6,531 nucleotides of DNA, taken from assembly GCA_006515795.1 (NCBI GenBank), contig VFMC01000286.1, forward strand, positions 1-6,531, given 5' to 3'. The position numbers and the translations under genes are program-made. Positions 1 through 4,725 of this stretch are shown here, in pieces. This DNA is from Acidimicrobiaceae bacterium. Its GTDB lineage: Bacteria > Actinomycetota > Acidimicrobiia > Acidimicrobiales > Ilumatobacteraceae. Positions within the stretch are counted from its first letter, which is position 1. Every line of letters begins with the position of its first letter. The notes beneath the pieces are model-generated. The model ran no database searches and was not told where the DNA came from. It worked only from the letters and a program-made list of their open reading frames with translations.

Positions 1-740
1 GGCGAACGTCGCGCCGGGCCGTGATCGATGGCTTGACCGGCACCACCATCGTCGGCACGCACCGGCGCGGCAAGTACCTGCTGCTGGCGCTCGACTCCGG
101 CGACGAGGTGATGATCCATCTCCGCATGAGTGGGCGCCTGCTCATCGCCGGTGTCGACGAGCCGCGACCGCCGCACACCCACGTGGCTGCCCTGCTCAGT
201 GGTGAGCCGGCCGAGGAGCTGCGGTTCGTCGATCCGCGCACCTTCGGCGAGGTGGTTGTCTTCGACCCGCGCCACGTCGCCGTCGAGATTCCGGATCTGG
301 CGCACCTCGGGATCGATCCGGTCACCGACGGCCTCACCCGTTCGCAGCTGCGCTCGATCGTGCTCGGTCGGTCGCGGCAGCTCAAGGCGTTGCTGCTCGA
401 TCAGCACGTCGTCGCCGGCATCGGCAACATCTACTGCGACGAGATCCTGCACGCGGCTCGGCTCCTGCCAGGCCGCCGGTCGGATTCGCTGACCGGCCAG
501 GAGATCACCCGCCTTCATCGCGAGATCCACCGGATCCTGGGTGAGGCGATCGAGGCCGGCGGTTCCACGTTGGCCGATGCCCAGTACGTCGACATCGATG
601 GCAACGGCGGCCAGTTCCAGCTCGCCCACCGCGTCTACGACCGTGCCGGACAGAGGTGCCTCACCTGCTCACGCGCAGTGATCGTGCGCGTGGTCAGCGG
701 CGGTCGATCGACCTGCTTCTGCCCTCGCTGCCAGCGCTGA
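1..740 (+). CDS. mutM: Formamidopyrimidine-DNA glycosylase (Fpg), 5' end outside window
   Basis: This base-excision repair enzyme removes oxidised purines such as 8-oxoguanine and nicks the abasic site. The frame is open from base 3 and gives 245 residues. Family landmarks appear in order: HRRGKYLLL (the Lys matches E. coli Lys57), HLRMSGRLL, RFVDPRTFGE, LLLDQHVVAGIGNIYCDEIL (helix-two-turn-helix region), DGNGG, and a C-terminal zinc finger with CLTC and CPRC pairs and the GGRST DNA-contact turn. The finger spacing is C-x2-C-x17-C-x2-C, one longer than in E. coli, and the usual Tyr after GGRST is Cys. About 33 N-terminal residues, including the catalytic Pro-Glu (MPELPE), are missing because the window starts late. 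The GTG at 21 is in frame but is not the real start, since it would delete the active site. The gene converges on the SDR gene with 35 bases between the two stops. The call is secure for the family; Fpg is preferred over Nei because of the HRRGKYLLL and GGRST motifs. Confidence 0.95.
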   Translation, partial: RTSRRAVIDGLTGTTIVGTHRRGKYLLLALDSGDEVMIHLRMSGRLLIAGVDEPRPPHTHVAALLSGEPAEELRFVDPRTFGEVVVFDPRHVAVEIPDLAHLGIDPVTDGLTRSQLRSIVLGRSRQLKALLLDQHVVAGIGNIYCDEILHAARLLPGRRSDSLTGQEITRLHREIHRILGEAIEAGGSTLADAQYVDIDGNGGQFQLAHRVYDRAGQRCLTCSRAVIVRVVSGGRSTCFCPRCQR

Positions 741-751
741 TCCGGTTGCGC

Positions 752-776
752 GTCGGGCCGAGGGCCACGGGCGGGC
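752..776. repeat. Left copy of direct repeat bracketing the mutM-smc accessory block
   Basis: The 19 bases gtcgggccgagggccacgg (752-770) recur exactly and in the same orientation at 4630-4648. After one mismatch, five more bases match, giving 24 of 25 identical. Similarity may continue leftward with small gaps (ggttgc and gtcggg occur in both). This copy begins 11 bases after the mutM stop and runs up to the stop codon of the SDR gene. A chance 19-base match in a window of this size and GC content is unlikely, roughly one in a thousand by estimate. It could be an insertion-site duplication, a recombination site, or a member of a dispersed intergenic repeat family. Confidence 0.75.
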
Positions 777-1528
777 TACAGGGTGGTGGTGCGGAGCGTC
801 TCGGTGTGGCCGTCGACGGACAGCACCTGGCCGGAGATGAACCGTGCTGCCGGGGAGGCGAGGAACGCGACGGTCTCGGCGATGTCGGTGGCATCGATGA
901 ACGTCTGCATCGACACCTGGGACTCGTAGGCCAGACGGATGGTCGATGGCTGCACGCCGCGCACCTCGGCCTCGCGCTCGATCACGCCCTCCATCCTGGC
1001 TCCGCCCACGCTTCCGGGACAGATCGCGTTGACCCTGATGCCGTCGGGACCTAACTCCATCGCCCATGTCTTGGTCAGCCCGATCACACCCCACTTCGCC
1101 GCCGCGTACGGCGACCGGAGCGGATAGCCGAAGATGCCGGCCGTGGACGAGATGTTCACGATCGAACCCGGTCGTTCGCGAAGCATCGGGACCGCGAGTC
1201 GGGTGCAGCGGAACGCGCTGCCCAGGTTGACCTGCACGCATCGGTCGAACTCGTCCGGGTCGATGGCTGCCACCTCACCGGTCGGTCCGGCGATGCCGAC
1301 GTTGTTCACCAGCAGGTCGAGGCCACCCATCCGCCGGGCGACGTAGTCGAAGACCCGCTCCACGTCAGCGGTCAGCGAGGCGTCGGCCACCACATCAGGC
1401 TCGAGCGACGGGTCCAGATCGATGACCACCACGGTCGCTCCATCACGCCGCAAGTGGTCGGCGATCGCCCGACCGATGCCGGAACCTCCGCCGGTGACAA
1501 GCGCGCGCAGGCCGGTCGGCGCGACCAT
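776..1528 (-). CDS. Short-chain dehydrogenase/reductase (SDR), classical type
   Basis: This is a probable cytoplasmic NAD(P)-dependent oxidoreductase of 250 residues, the usual length for classical SDRs. The Rossmann glycine motif TGGGSGIG lies at 12-19, Asp37 ends the second beta strand (which in this family favours NAD(H)), NNVG (normally NNAG) is at 75-78, and the catalytic set is Asn101, Ser128, Tyr141 and Lys145 (YAAAK), followed by the CPG motif at 170-172 and a C-terminal SGQVLSVDG. The substrate cannot be read from the sequence; homologues are often labelled 3-oxoacyl-ACP reductase, which is only a default name. The ATG at 1528 is chosen because it overlaps the upstream TGA as TGATG, a translational-coupling arrangement. 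A GTG one codon upstream (1531) would add one residue. It is the last gene of a minus-strand unit with the phosphatase-fold gene. Confidence 0.9.
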   Translation of the reverse strand: MVAPTGLRALVTGGGSGIGRAIADHLRRDGATVVVIDLDPSLEPDVVADASLTADVERVFDYVARRMGGLDLLVNNVGIAGPTGEVAAIDPDEFDRCVQVNLGSAFRCTRLAVPMLRERPGSIVNISSTAGIFGYPLRSPYAAAKWGVIGLTKTWAMELGPDGIRVNAICPGSVGGARMEGVIEREAEVRGVQPSTIRLAYESQVSMQTFIDATDIAETVAFLASPAARFISGQVLSVDGHTETLRTTTL

Positions 1529-1935
1529 CACTCGACCGTGAACGGCGCTGAGGCGAGGATCATGTAGTGGTCGTCGGACATCAGCACGGCCACGTAGTCG
1601 CCGGCAGCCAGCATCTCGTCACCGAGGTCGTCGACACCGAACTCGTAGCTGCCCGCGACCGTGGCCTCGGTGTATGCGAACACCAGGTAGCTGTTGTACA
1701 GGTCGAGCTCACCGGCCGGGTAGATGCCCACCCAGTCGAAGCGGCGTGCCGGGGCGTCGCTCCAGGTGACCCGGATCGGCTCGCCTTCGGCGAGCAGGTC
1801 GGATGCGACCGCAACTGATGCCCGGGCACCTGGCGACACCACCCAGAACGCGGTCCGCGAGAGCTCGGCGTCGCCTTCGGTCAGCAACGCGACGTCGTAC
1901 GCGCCAAGTGCGAGGTTGCCCGTTCCGAACAGCAC
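1528..1935 (-). CDS. C-terminal beta-sandwich part of the phosphatase-fold protein, out of frame
   Basis: This 135-residue reading frame (GTG at 1935) is probably not an independent gene. Reading the frame back past its GTG to about 1959 gives EASYFGQVLFGTG, which continues naturally from the EQGDW that ends the conserved part of the upstream protein. The content looks like two beta-rich Ig-like segments: LALGAYDVALL with FWVV, then EGEPIRVTWSDAPARRFDWV, GIYPAGELDLYNSYLVFAY and a final LASAPFTV. Such modules follow endonuclease/exonuclease/phosphatase domains in some secreted bacterial proteins and may bind a surface or substrate. Its TGA overlaps the SDR start (TGATG). A GGAGG lies 17 bases before the GTG, too far for a convincing ribosome site, which supports the view that it was translated as part of the longer protein. 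It has no signal peptide of its own. Confidence 0.6.
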   Translation of the reverse strand: MLFGTGNLALGAYDVALLTEGDAELSRTAFWVVSPGARASVAVASDLLAEGEPIRVTWSDAPARRFDWVGIYPAGELDLYNSYLVFAYTEATVAGSYEFGVDDLGDEMLAAGDYVAVLMSDDHYMILASAPFTVE

Positions 1936-2987
1936 CTGCCCGAAGTAGCTCGCCTCCAGTCACCCTGTTCGAGCCGTACGTGGCCGACCGAGACGAACGG
2001 TCCGGGCTCGATGGGGTCGAGTTGCACGGTCGACACCACCGCGCGATGGTCGGACGGGTACTGCTCCACCTCGATGTCGACGTCTGGCGTACCGGGCTCG
2101 CCGACCACTTGACTGTCGATCACGGTCGCGCTCGCCGATGCCCAAACCAGATCGATTCGATCGATCACCTCGTCGGATCTCACCCGCGGATACGGGTAGC
2201 CGTACGTCCACGTGCGGCCCGGGTTCCGGACCGGATCGGGGTGCGCCGAGCGGAACGTGTCGACCAGGCCGATGCCTTGCATGGCCGTGGTCACCGGCCA
2301 CTCGACCGCATACTTCATGTGGTCGAGCGCGCCGACGGTGGCCTCTGTCCAGTCGAGGTTCGACGGCGAGTTGAAGTCACCGGTGACCACCAACGGGATG
2401 CCGCCACCGACCAGCTCCTGCCAGCGTGGCAGCAACGGCTCGAGTGCCGAGACGCGTGTCGCCTCCTCGTTGGCCAGCACGGCGTCGAGGGTCTCTCCAT
2501 CGCGGACCAGCGTGGGCCCGTAGGGGTCGGACGGCAGGTGCACGTTGGCCACTGCCAGCACCTGGCCCGGCGCGATCTGGGCGTAGGCGTACGCTCCCTC
2601 GCCCGCCGGCGGATGGATGAGCGGGAAGCGGGAGATGATGTGCAGGCGTTCATCGGAGTACCAGCCCAGGCGATCGGCGATCGCCGCGGTCTGCGCCGCA
2701 GCCTCCTGCAGCCCGACGATGTCGGCTCGGCCGGCCTCGATGACCTCGATCACCTTGTTCACGTCGACCAGCCCGCCGCCGAGCCAGATGTTGAACGACA
2801 TCACCCGCAAGGTCGCGCTCGTGACCTCGGGCCGGACATCGTCGGGGCCGGGTGTGGCCAAGACGATCGCGACGTCGCCGGCCGTGTGGGTGGACAGATC
2901 GTCCGAGCACCCCCCGGCGACCAGGAGTGCCGCGGCGATCACCGCGGCCGTTCGCCGGTGTCGACGACCCGTTTCGGCAGCTGCCAT
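1881..2987 (-). CDS. Exported endonuclease/exonuclease/phosphatase-family lipoprotein, C-terminus frameshifted
   Basis: This is a metal-dependent phosphodiesterase or phosphatase of the EEP fold (DNase I, sphingomyelinase and inositol phosphatase relatives). It begins with a basic, hydrophobic export signal ending LLVAGGC, so Cys27 is a likely lipid-attachment site and the enzyme would sit on the outer face of the membrane. The active-site motifs are all present: SFNIW (Asn66), GLQE (Glu95), ISRFPL (118-123), NVHLP (His150), GDFNSP (Asp204, Asn206), DRIDLVW (Asp279) and the catalytic PSDH (Asp313, His314). After Trp344 the frame runs into a 24-residue tail (RRATSGRCC onward) that looks random, while the expected beta-sandwich continues in another frame (1528-1935). 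One missing G near 1957 explains this; restored, the protein would be 486 residues. The catalytic domain precedes the break and could still fold. Substrate unknown: nucleic acid, sphingolipid or a phosphorylated polyol are all possible. Confidence 0.85.
   Translation of the reverse strand: MAAAETGRRHRRTAAVIAAALLVAGGCSDDLSTHTAGDVAIVLATPGPDDVRPEVTSATLRVMSFNIWLGGGLVDVNKVIEVIEAGRADIVGLQEAAAQTAAIADRLGWYSDERLHIISRFPLIHPPAGEGAYAYAQIAPGQVLAVANVHLPSDPYGPTLVRDGETLDAVLANEEATRVSALEPLLPRWQELVGGGIPLVVTGDFNSPSNLDWTEATVGALDHMKYAVEWPVTTAMQGIGLVDTFRSAHPDPVRNPGRTWTYGYPYPRVRSDEVIDRIDLVWASASATVIDSQVVGEPGTPDVDIEVEQYPSDHRAVVSTVQLDPIEPGPFVSVGHVRLEQGDWRRATSGRCCSERATSHLARTTSRC
1953..1962 (-). other. Apparent one-base deletion (frameshift site) in the phosphatase-fold gene
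   Basis: Read on the minus strand, gac tgg agg cga drifts into a non-conserved tail. Adding one G to give gac tgg gag gcg agc tac yields DWEASYFGQ and joins the enzyme domain to its C-terminal beta-sandwich without losing a residue. No slippery heptamer is visible, so programmed frameshifting is not indicated. A recent mutation or a sequencing or assembly error in a short G run are the two main explanations. Confidence 0.7.
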
Positions 2988-2993
2988 CGCGCC

Positions 2994-3023
2994 ACATTAG
3001 CCGCCTCCACCGGCCAGGCTGAA
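2994..3023 (-). promoter_or_regulatory. Probable leaderless promoter of the phosphatase-fold gene
   Basis: On the minus strand a TAATGT box (2999-2994) fits the actinomycete -10 pattern TAnnnT. It is followed by six bases and then the ATG at 2987, the spacing that places transcription start on the A of the ATG. A weak -35 candidate, ttcagc, lies at 3023-3018 (18-base spacer). A GGAGG at 3008-3004 is 16 bases from the start codon, too far for a normal Shine-Dalgarno, which favours leaderless initiation. Confidence 0.5.
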
Positions 3024-3066
3024 CGGCCGTTCAGGCAAGGGACTATCGGGAATTTTGTGTGAGTGA

Positions 3067-3498
3067 CGTGATCTGAGAGTCCGCGAACGTGACCTTTGTG
3101 GCGCGGATCCGCTCGCTTGTGCCTTCGAGGCGGATGATCTGAAGGCCATCAAGAACATCACTGAAGAGAGCAGAGTCAACACGGATAGTGGGGATGGCAC
3201 GCTCGGGAATGGGCGACGGCATGTGCTGCTTGCCGCGTTGTTGACGTGGCAGTTCGGCGAGGATCGTGCGCGTGGCGTGCTGGAGGCCCACGAGTACATT
3301 CGAGACGGTGAGCTACTCAATGGCCAGGACTTCGACAACCTTCGGATGACGGACCTCATCAACAACGAACTGGGCATCGCGCTTGGTCTGCAGTCTGCCA
3401 ATGAGTTTGGCGGGCCAGTCCGTACGTGGAGATTCCGTTCTATCGAGAATGCCGTGTTGTCCAACCCGACAATCGTCTACTTCCGGATGGCAGGTTGA
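3067..3498 (+). pseudogene. Start-less remnant resembling DUF6973 proteins
   Basis: The frame is open from 3067 (just after an in-frame TGA) to 3498 but has no ATG, GTG or TTG until GTG 3223, which falls inside the conserved block. The translation carries a recognisable pattern: an Ala/Asp-rich helix (ACAFEADDLKAIKNI), then GNGRRHVLLAALLTWQFGED, a HE pair in LEAHEYI and MTDLINNELG. This resembles the RHALW...HE...MDlhNNxxG signature of the uncharacterised DUF6973 family. Several expected positions have drifted (RHV for RHA, LINNE for LHNNE). Loss of the start and presumably of an N-terminal segment suggests a 5'-truncated gene. Alternatively translation begins at GTG 3223 and gives a 91-residue protein without the first helix. 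The GC content is lower than in the flanking genes. The family's function is unknown; a catalytic or toxin role has not been shown and is not claimed here. Confidence 0.5.
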
Positions 3499-3762
3499 AT
3501 GGTGAAGACTTCTGGACTCGTGATCGTCGCCGTTCTCTCGTTGGCGATCGGTTCCGTGGGTACTTGGGTTTTGAGTCGAGCGACGATGCCGTCTGATGAG
3601 GATCCGGTCGTCGTTTTTTGTGAAGTGAACGCGTCGACCGCTGCGGATCGTGGCCTGAGCGAGGGGGTTTTCGTGAACGGCACGGACTCGGGCTGTGTGC
3701 CTTCCGAGCTGCGGTTCTGTGTCGAAACCCGAGACTCGGTGTTGGATCTTCGGCGCTGCTAG
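3499..3762 (+). CDS. Small membrane-anchored four-cysteine protein, function unknown
   Basis: This is an 87-residue hypothetical protein. A short basic start (MVKTS) precedes one hydrophobic segment at about 6-26 (GLVIVAVLSLAIGSVGTWVL), which could be an uncleaved anchor or a signal peptide. The rest is a small, mostly acidic, probably extracytoplasmic domain with four Cys (FCEV, SGCV, RFCV, and the final residue Cys87), enough for two disulfides. The ATG directly abuts the TGA of the preceding remnant (TGA-ATG), so the two were probably translated together. No strong Shine-Dalgarno is visible, only a weak agg seven bases upstream of the ATG, which fits dependence on upstream translation; if the upstream gene has lost its start this one may be poorly expressed. 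The family is not recognised. The low GC and tga/atg junction support a real pair rather than a chance frame. Confidence 0.5.
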   Translation: MVKTSGLVIVAVLSLAIGSVGTWVLSRATMPSDEDPVVVFCEVNASTAADRGLSEGVFVNGTDSGCVPSELRFCVETRDSVLDLRRC

Positions 3763-3820
3763 CCCTGAGATGCGGGTGTTCGGGCCAGAGCGGCGTCGGA
3801 CGGGTACCGCACGTACTCGA

Positions 3821-3852
3821 TGGCCCACAGCGCCAGTACTGGCGGTGGGCCG
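3821..3852 (+). terminator. Long hairpin with a 14-base perfect palindrome core
   Basis: The core CGCCAGTACTGGCG (3831-3844) is a perfect palindrome. Outside it, GGCCCAC (3822-3828) pairs with GTGGGCC (3845-3851), leaving only an AG bulge at 3829-3830, and a T-G wobble closes the base. As RNA this is a stem of about 12-13 pairs with a GUAC loop. It lies between the four-cysteine gene and the toxin-antitoxin promoter, where a terminator would be expected, but no T run follows. U-less terminators are common in high-GC actinomycetes. The perfect core could alternatively be a protein-binding site. Confidence 0.4.
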
Positions 3853-3925
3853 ACGAATAGTTGAACCGGTTCGCCGCCTCATGAACCGCACCGTCGCCGG
3901 CGTGCGACGGCAGCATGGACCCCCC

Positions 3926-3955
3926 TGTAGACGATTGATCTACAAGATGTAGACT
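3926..3955 (+). promoter_or_regulatory. Toxin-antitoxin promoter and operator with three half-sites
   Basis: Three copies of one hexamer lie just before the antitoxin gene: TGTAGA at 3926-3931, its reverse complement TCTACA at 3939-3944, and TGTAGA again at 3948-3953. The two forward copies, extended to TGTAGAC, repeat exactly 22 bases apart, about two helical turns, so they face the same side of DNA. The inner pair forms an inverted repeat with a three-base centre. The last half-site overlaps TAGACT (3950-3955), a TAnnnT-type -10 box ending seven bases before the ATG at 3963, so the transcript is probably leaderless. This is a good layout for autorepression by the ribbon-helix-helix antitoxin. 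Confidence 0.6.
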
Positions 3956-3962
3956 CACCCCG

Positions 3963-4196
3963 ATGACAACCACTACGATCCGCGTCGACACTGCGACGCA
4001 TGCGCAGCTGGTCAGCCTGAGCGTCGCGACGGGAGCGACGTTGGTCGACACGATTCGCGAGGCGACCGAAGCACTGCGTCGCCAGCGGTTCGCTCGCCGA
4101 GTCGCCGACGAGCTCGCAACGCTCCACGCCGACTCCGATTCGTGGGCGACGTACGTGGCCGAAGCCGACGCCTCGGTGGGCGATGGCCTCGGCTGA
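3963..4196 (+). CDS. Ribbon-helix-helix antitoxin (MazE-type)
   Basis: This is a 77-residue antitoxin that should neutralise the MazF-like toxin encoded next and repress its own promoter. The N-terminus MTTTTIRVD can form the DNA-contacting beta strand, followed by two helices (THAQLVSLSVATG and LVDTIREATEALRRQRFARRVADELATL), the usual ribbon-helix-helix plan. The C-terminal tail WATYVAEADASVGDGL matches the W..Y..E....GDGL ending seen in actinobacterial MazE-like antitoxins, the part expected to bind and block the toxin. The ATG at 3963 has no Shine-Dalgarno but lies seven bases after a -10 box, consistent with leaderless translation. Its 3' end overlaps the toxin gene by 14 bases, so toxin synthesis is probably coupled to antitoxin synthesis. 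The class assignment rests on fold pattern plus partner identity; exact MazE numbering cannot be assigned. Confidence 0.85.
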   Translation: MTTTTIRVDTATHAQLVSLSVATGATLVDTIREATEALRRQRFARRVADELATLHADSDSWATYVAEADASVGDGLG

Positions 4197-4521
4197 CGAG
4201 CTGTGGCTCGTCGACTTCGGCACGCCGTACCCGGGCGAGCCGGCCGACCTCCGCCCAGCTCTCGTAATCGGCCCACCGGACACCTTCGGGCCACTGTTCC
4301 CATTCGTGATCGTCGCACCGTTGACCACGACGCGGCGCGGGCTGTCGCTGCACGTGGAGCTCGACCCGAGCCCGGGCACCGGCTTGGACGAGACGAGTTA
4401 CGTGCAGTGCGAGCTGATCCGCTCGATCAGCCGCAAACGCCTCGTCCACCCGCTCGGCATCGTCGGCCCCGACGAGAGCCACCTGGTGAAAACGGTGATC
4501 AAGACCCTGCTCGACTACTGA
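4183..4521 (+). CDS. mazF: MazF/PemK-type endoribonuclease toxin
   Basis: This is a 112-residue toxin of typical MazF length that should cleave single-stranded RNA at short specific sequences and stall growth when the antitoxin is lost. Family landmarks: ELWLVDFG at 6-13, LRPALVIG with Arg24 and APLTTT with Thr48 (these two match the catalytic Arg and Thr described in Bacillus MazF), LHVELDP, GLDETSYVQCELIRSISRKRLV at about 67-88, and a closing helix ending LLDY. All key residues are intact, so the enzyme should be active. The cleavage sequence cannot be predicted from the protein. The start at ATG 4183 lies inside the antitoxin gene; no well-spaced Shine-Dalgarno is present (ggtggg is only two bases away), favouring coupled translation. 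An imperfect inverted repeat (4540-4547 with 4567-4574) follows the stop and may help end the transcript. Confidence 0.92.
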   Translation: MASADELWLVDFGTPYPGEPADLRPALVIGPPDTFGPLFPFVIVAPLTTTRRGLSLHVELDPSPGTGLDETSYVQCELIRSISRKRLVHPLGIVGPDESHLVKTVIKTLLDY

Positions 4522-4598
4522 GTGCACCACTCGGTGTCGAGCGCCTCGCAGAGCAGATCGACTCGTGAGGCGTTGCGCAGGTGCCTGGAGGTCGCCTG

Positions 4599-4628
4599 AG
4601 CAGGCTCCGCGAAGGCCCGTTGCCTGCT
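4599..4628 (+). repeat. Inverted repeat abutting the right direct repeat
   Basis: AGCAGGC (4599-4605) and GCCTGCT (4622-4628) are exact reverse complements separated by 16 bases. The right arm ends one base before the direct repeat begins at 4630. It could be the end of the toxin-antitoxin transcript, or a structural mark at the edge of the accessory block. The arms are short, so significance is uncertain. Confidence 0.35.
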
Positions 4629-4629
4629 G

Positions 4630-4654
4630 GTCGGGCCGAGGGCCACGGTCGGGC
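4630..4654. repeat. Right copy of direct repeat bracketing the mutM-smc accessory block
   Basis: Bases 4630-4648 are identical to 752-770, and 4650-4654 match 772-776 after one mismatch. This copy lies 77 bases before the smc start. Collapsing the two copies onto one would remove 3878 bases and leave mutM and smc separated by about 107 bases, a normal spacing for neighbouring genes. Confidence 0.75.
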
Positions 4655-4725
4655 GCGCAGTTGGTCCAAGCCACCGGCCAGAGTCACCGGGAGATCGGGG
4701 GGTGCTCGGCTAGGATCGGCGGGCC

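Larger units (their letters stand above)
3763..3962 (+). other. 200-base intergenic region: hairpin, operator and promoter
   Basis: No gene is seen in this gap. It holds the hairpin at 3821-3852 and, at its right end, the toxin-antitoxin operator and -10 box. The remaining bases (3763-3820 and 3853-3925) show no convincing frame, RNA or repeat. Confidence 0.5.
4522..4725 (+). other. 204-base gap between mazF and smc
   Basis: No gene is seen. The gap holds an imperfect stem (AGCGCCTC 4540-4547 with GAGGCGTT 4567-4574, one G-T pair), a 7-base inverted repeat (AGCAGGC 4599-4605 with GCCTGCT 4622-4628), the right copy of the direct repeat (4630-4648), and 77 bases that probably belong to the ancestral smc upstream region. 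TAGGAT at 4711-4716 may serve as an smc -10 box or contribute a weak ribosome site (aggat). Confidence 0.5.

Noticed and set aside
21..23. GTG as the start of mutM
   Set aside because: It would remove the catalytic N-terminal Pro-Glu region; the frame is open to the window edge, so the true start lies upstream.
1950..1965. Programmed ribosomal frameshifting in the phosphatase-fold gene
   Set aside because: No slippery heptamer or obvious stimulatory hairpin is visible; a one-base deletion explains the data more simply.
1803..3062. Long plus-strand frame of 419 codons opposite the phosphatase-fold gene
   Set aside because: The translation is Arg/Asp/His-rich with no family pattern and is the mirror of a minus-strand gene with clear catalytic motifs; high GC keeps stop codons rare on the opposite strand.
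2997..3464. Minus-strand frame of 155 codons opposite the DUF6973-like remnant
   Set aside because: Ser/Arg/Pro-rich translation with no recognisable pattern, whereas the plus strand shows conserved His-Glu and Asn-Asn motifs.
752..4654. Composite transposon or integrative element with its own recombinase
   Set aside because: No transposase, integrase or terminal inverted repeats are encoded between the direct repeats.
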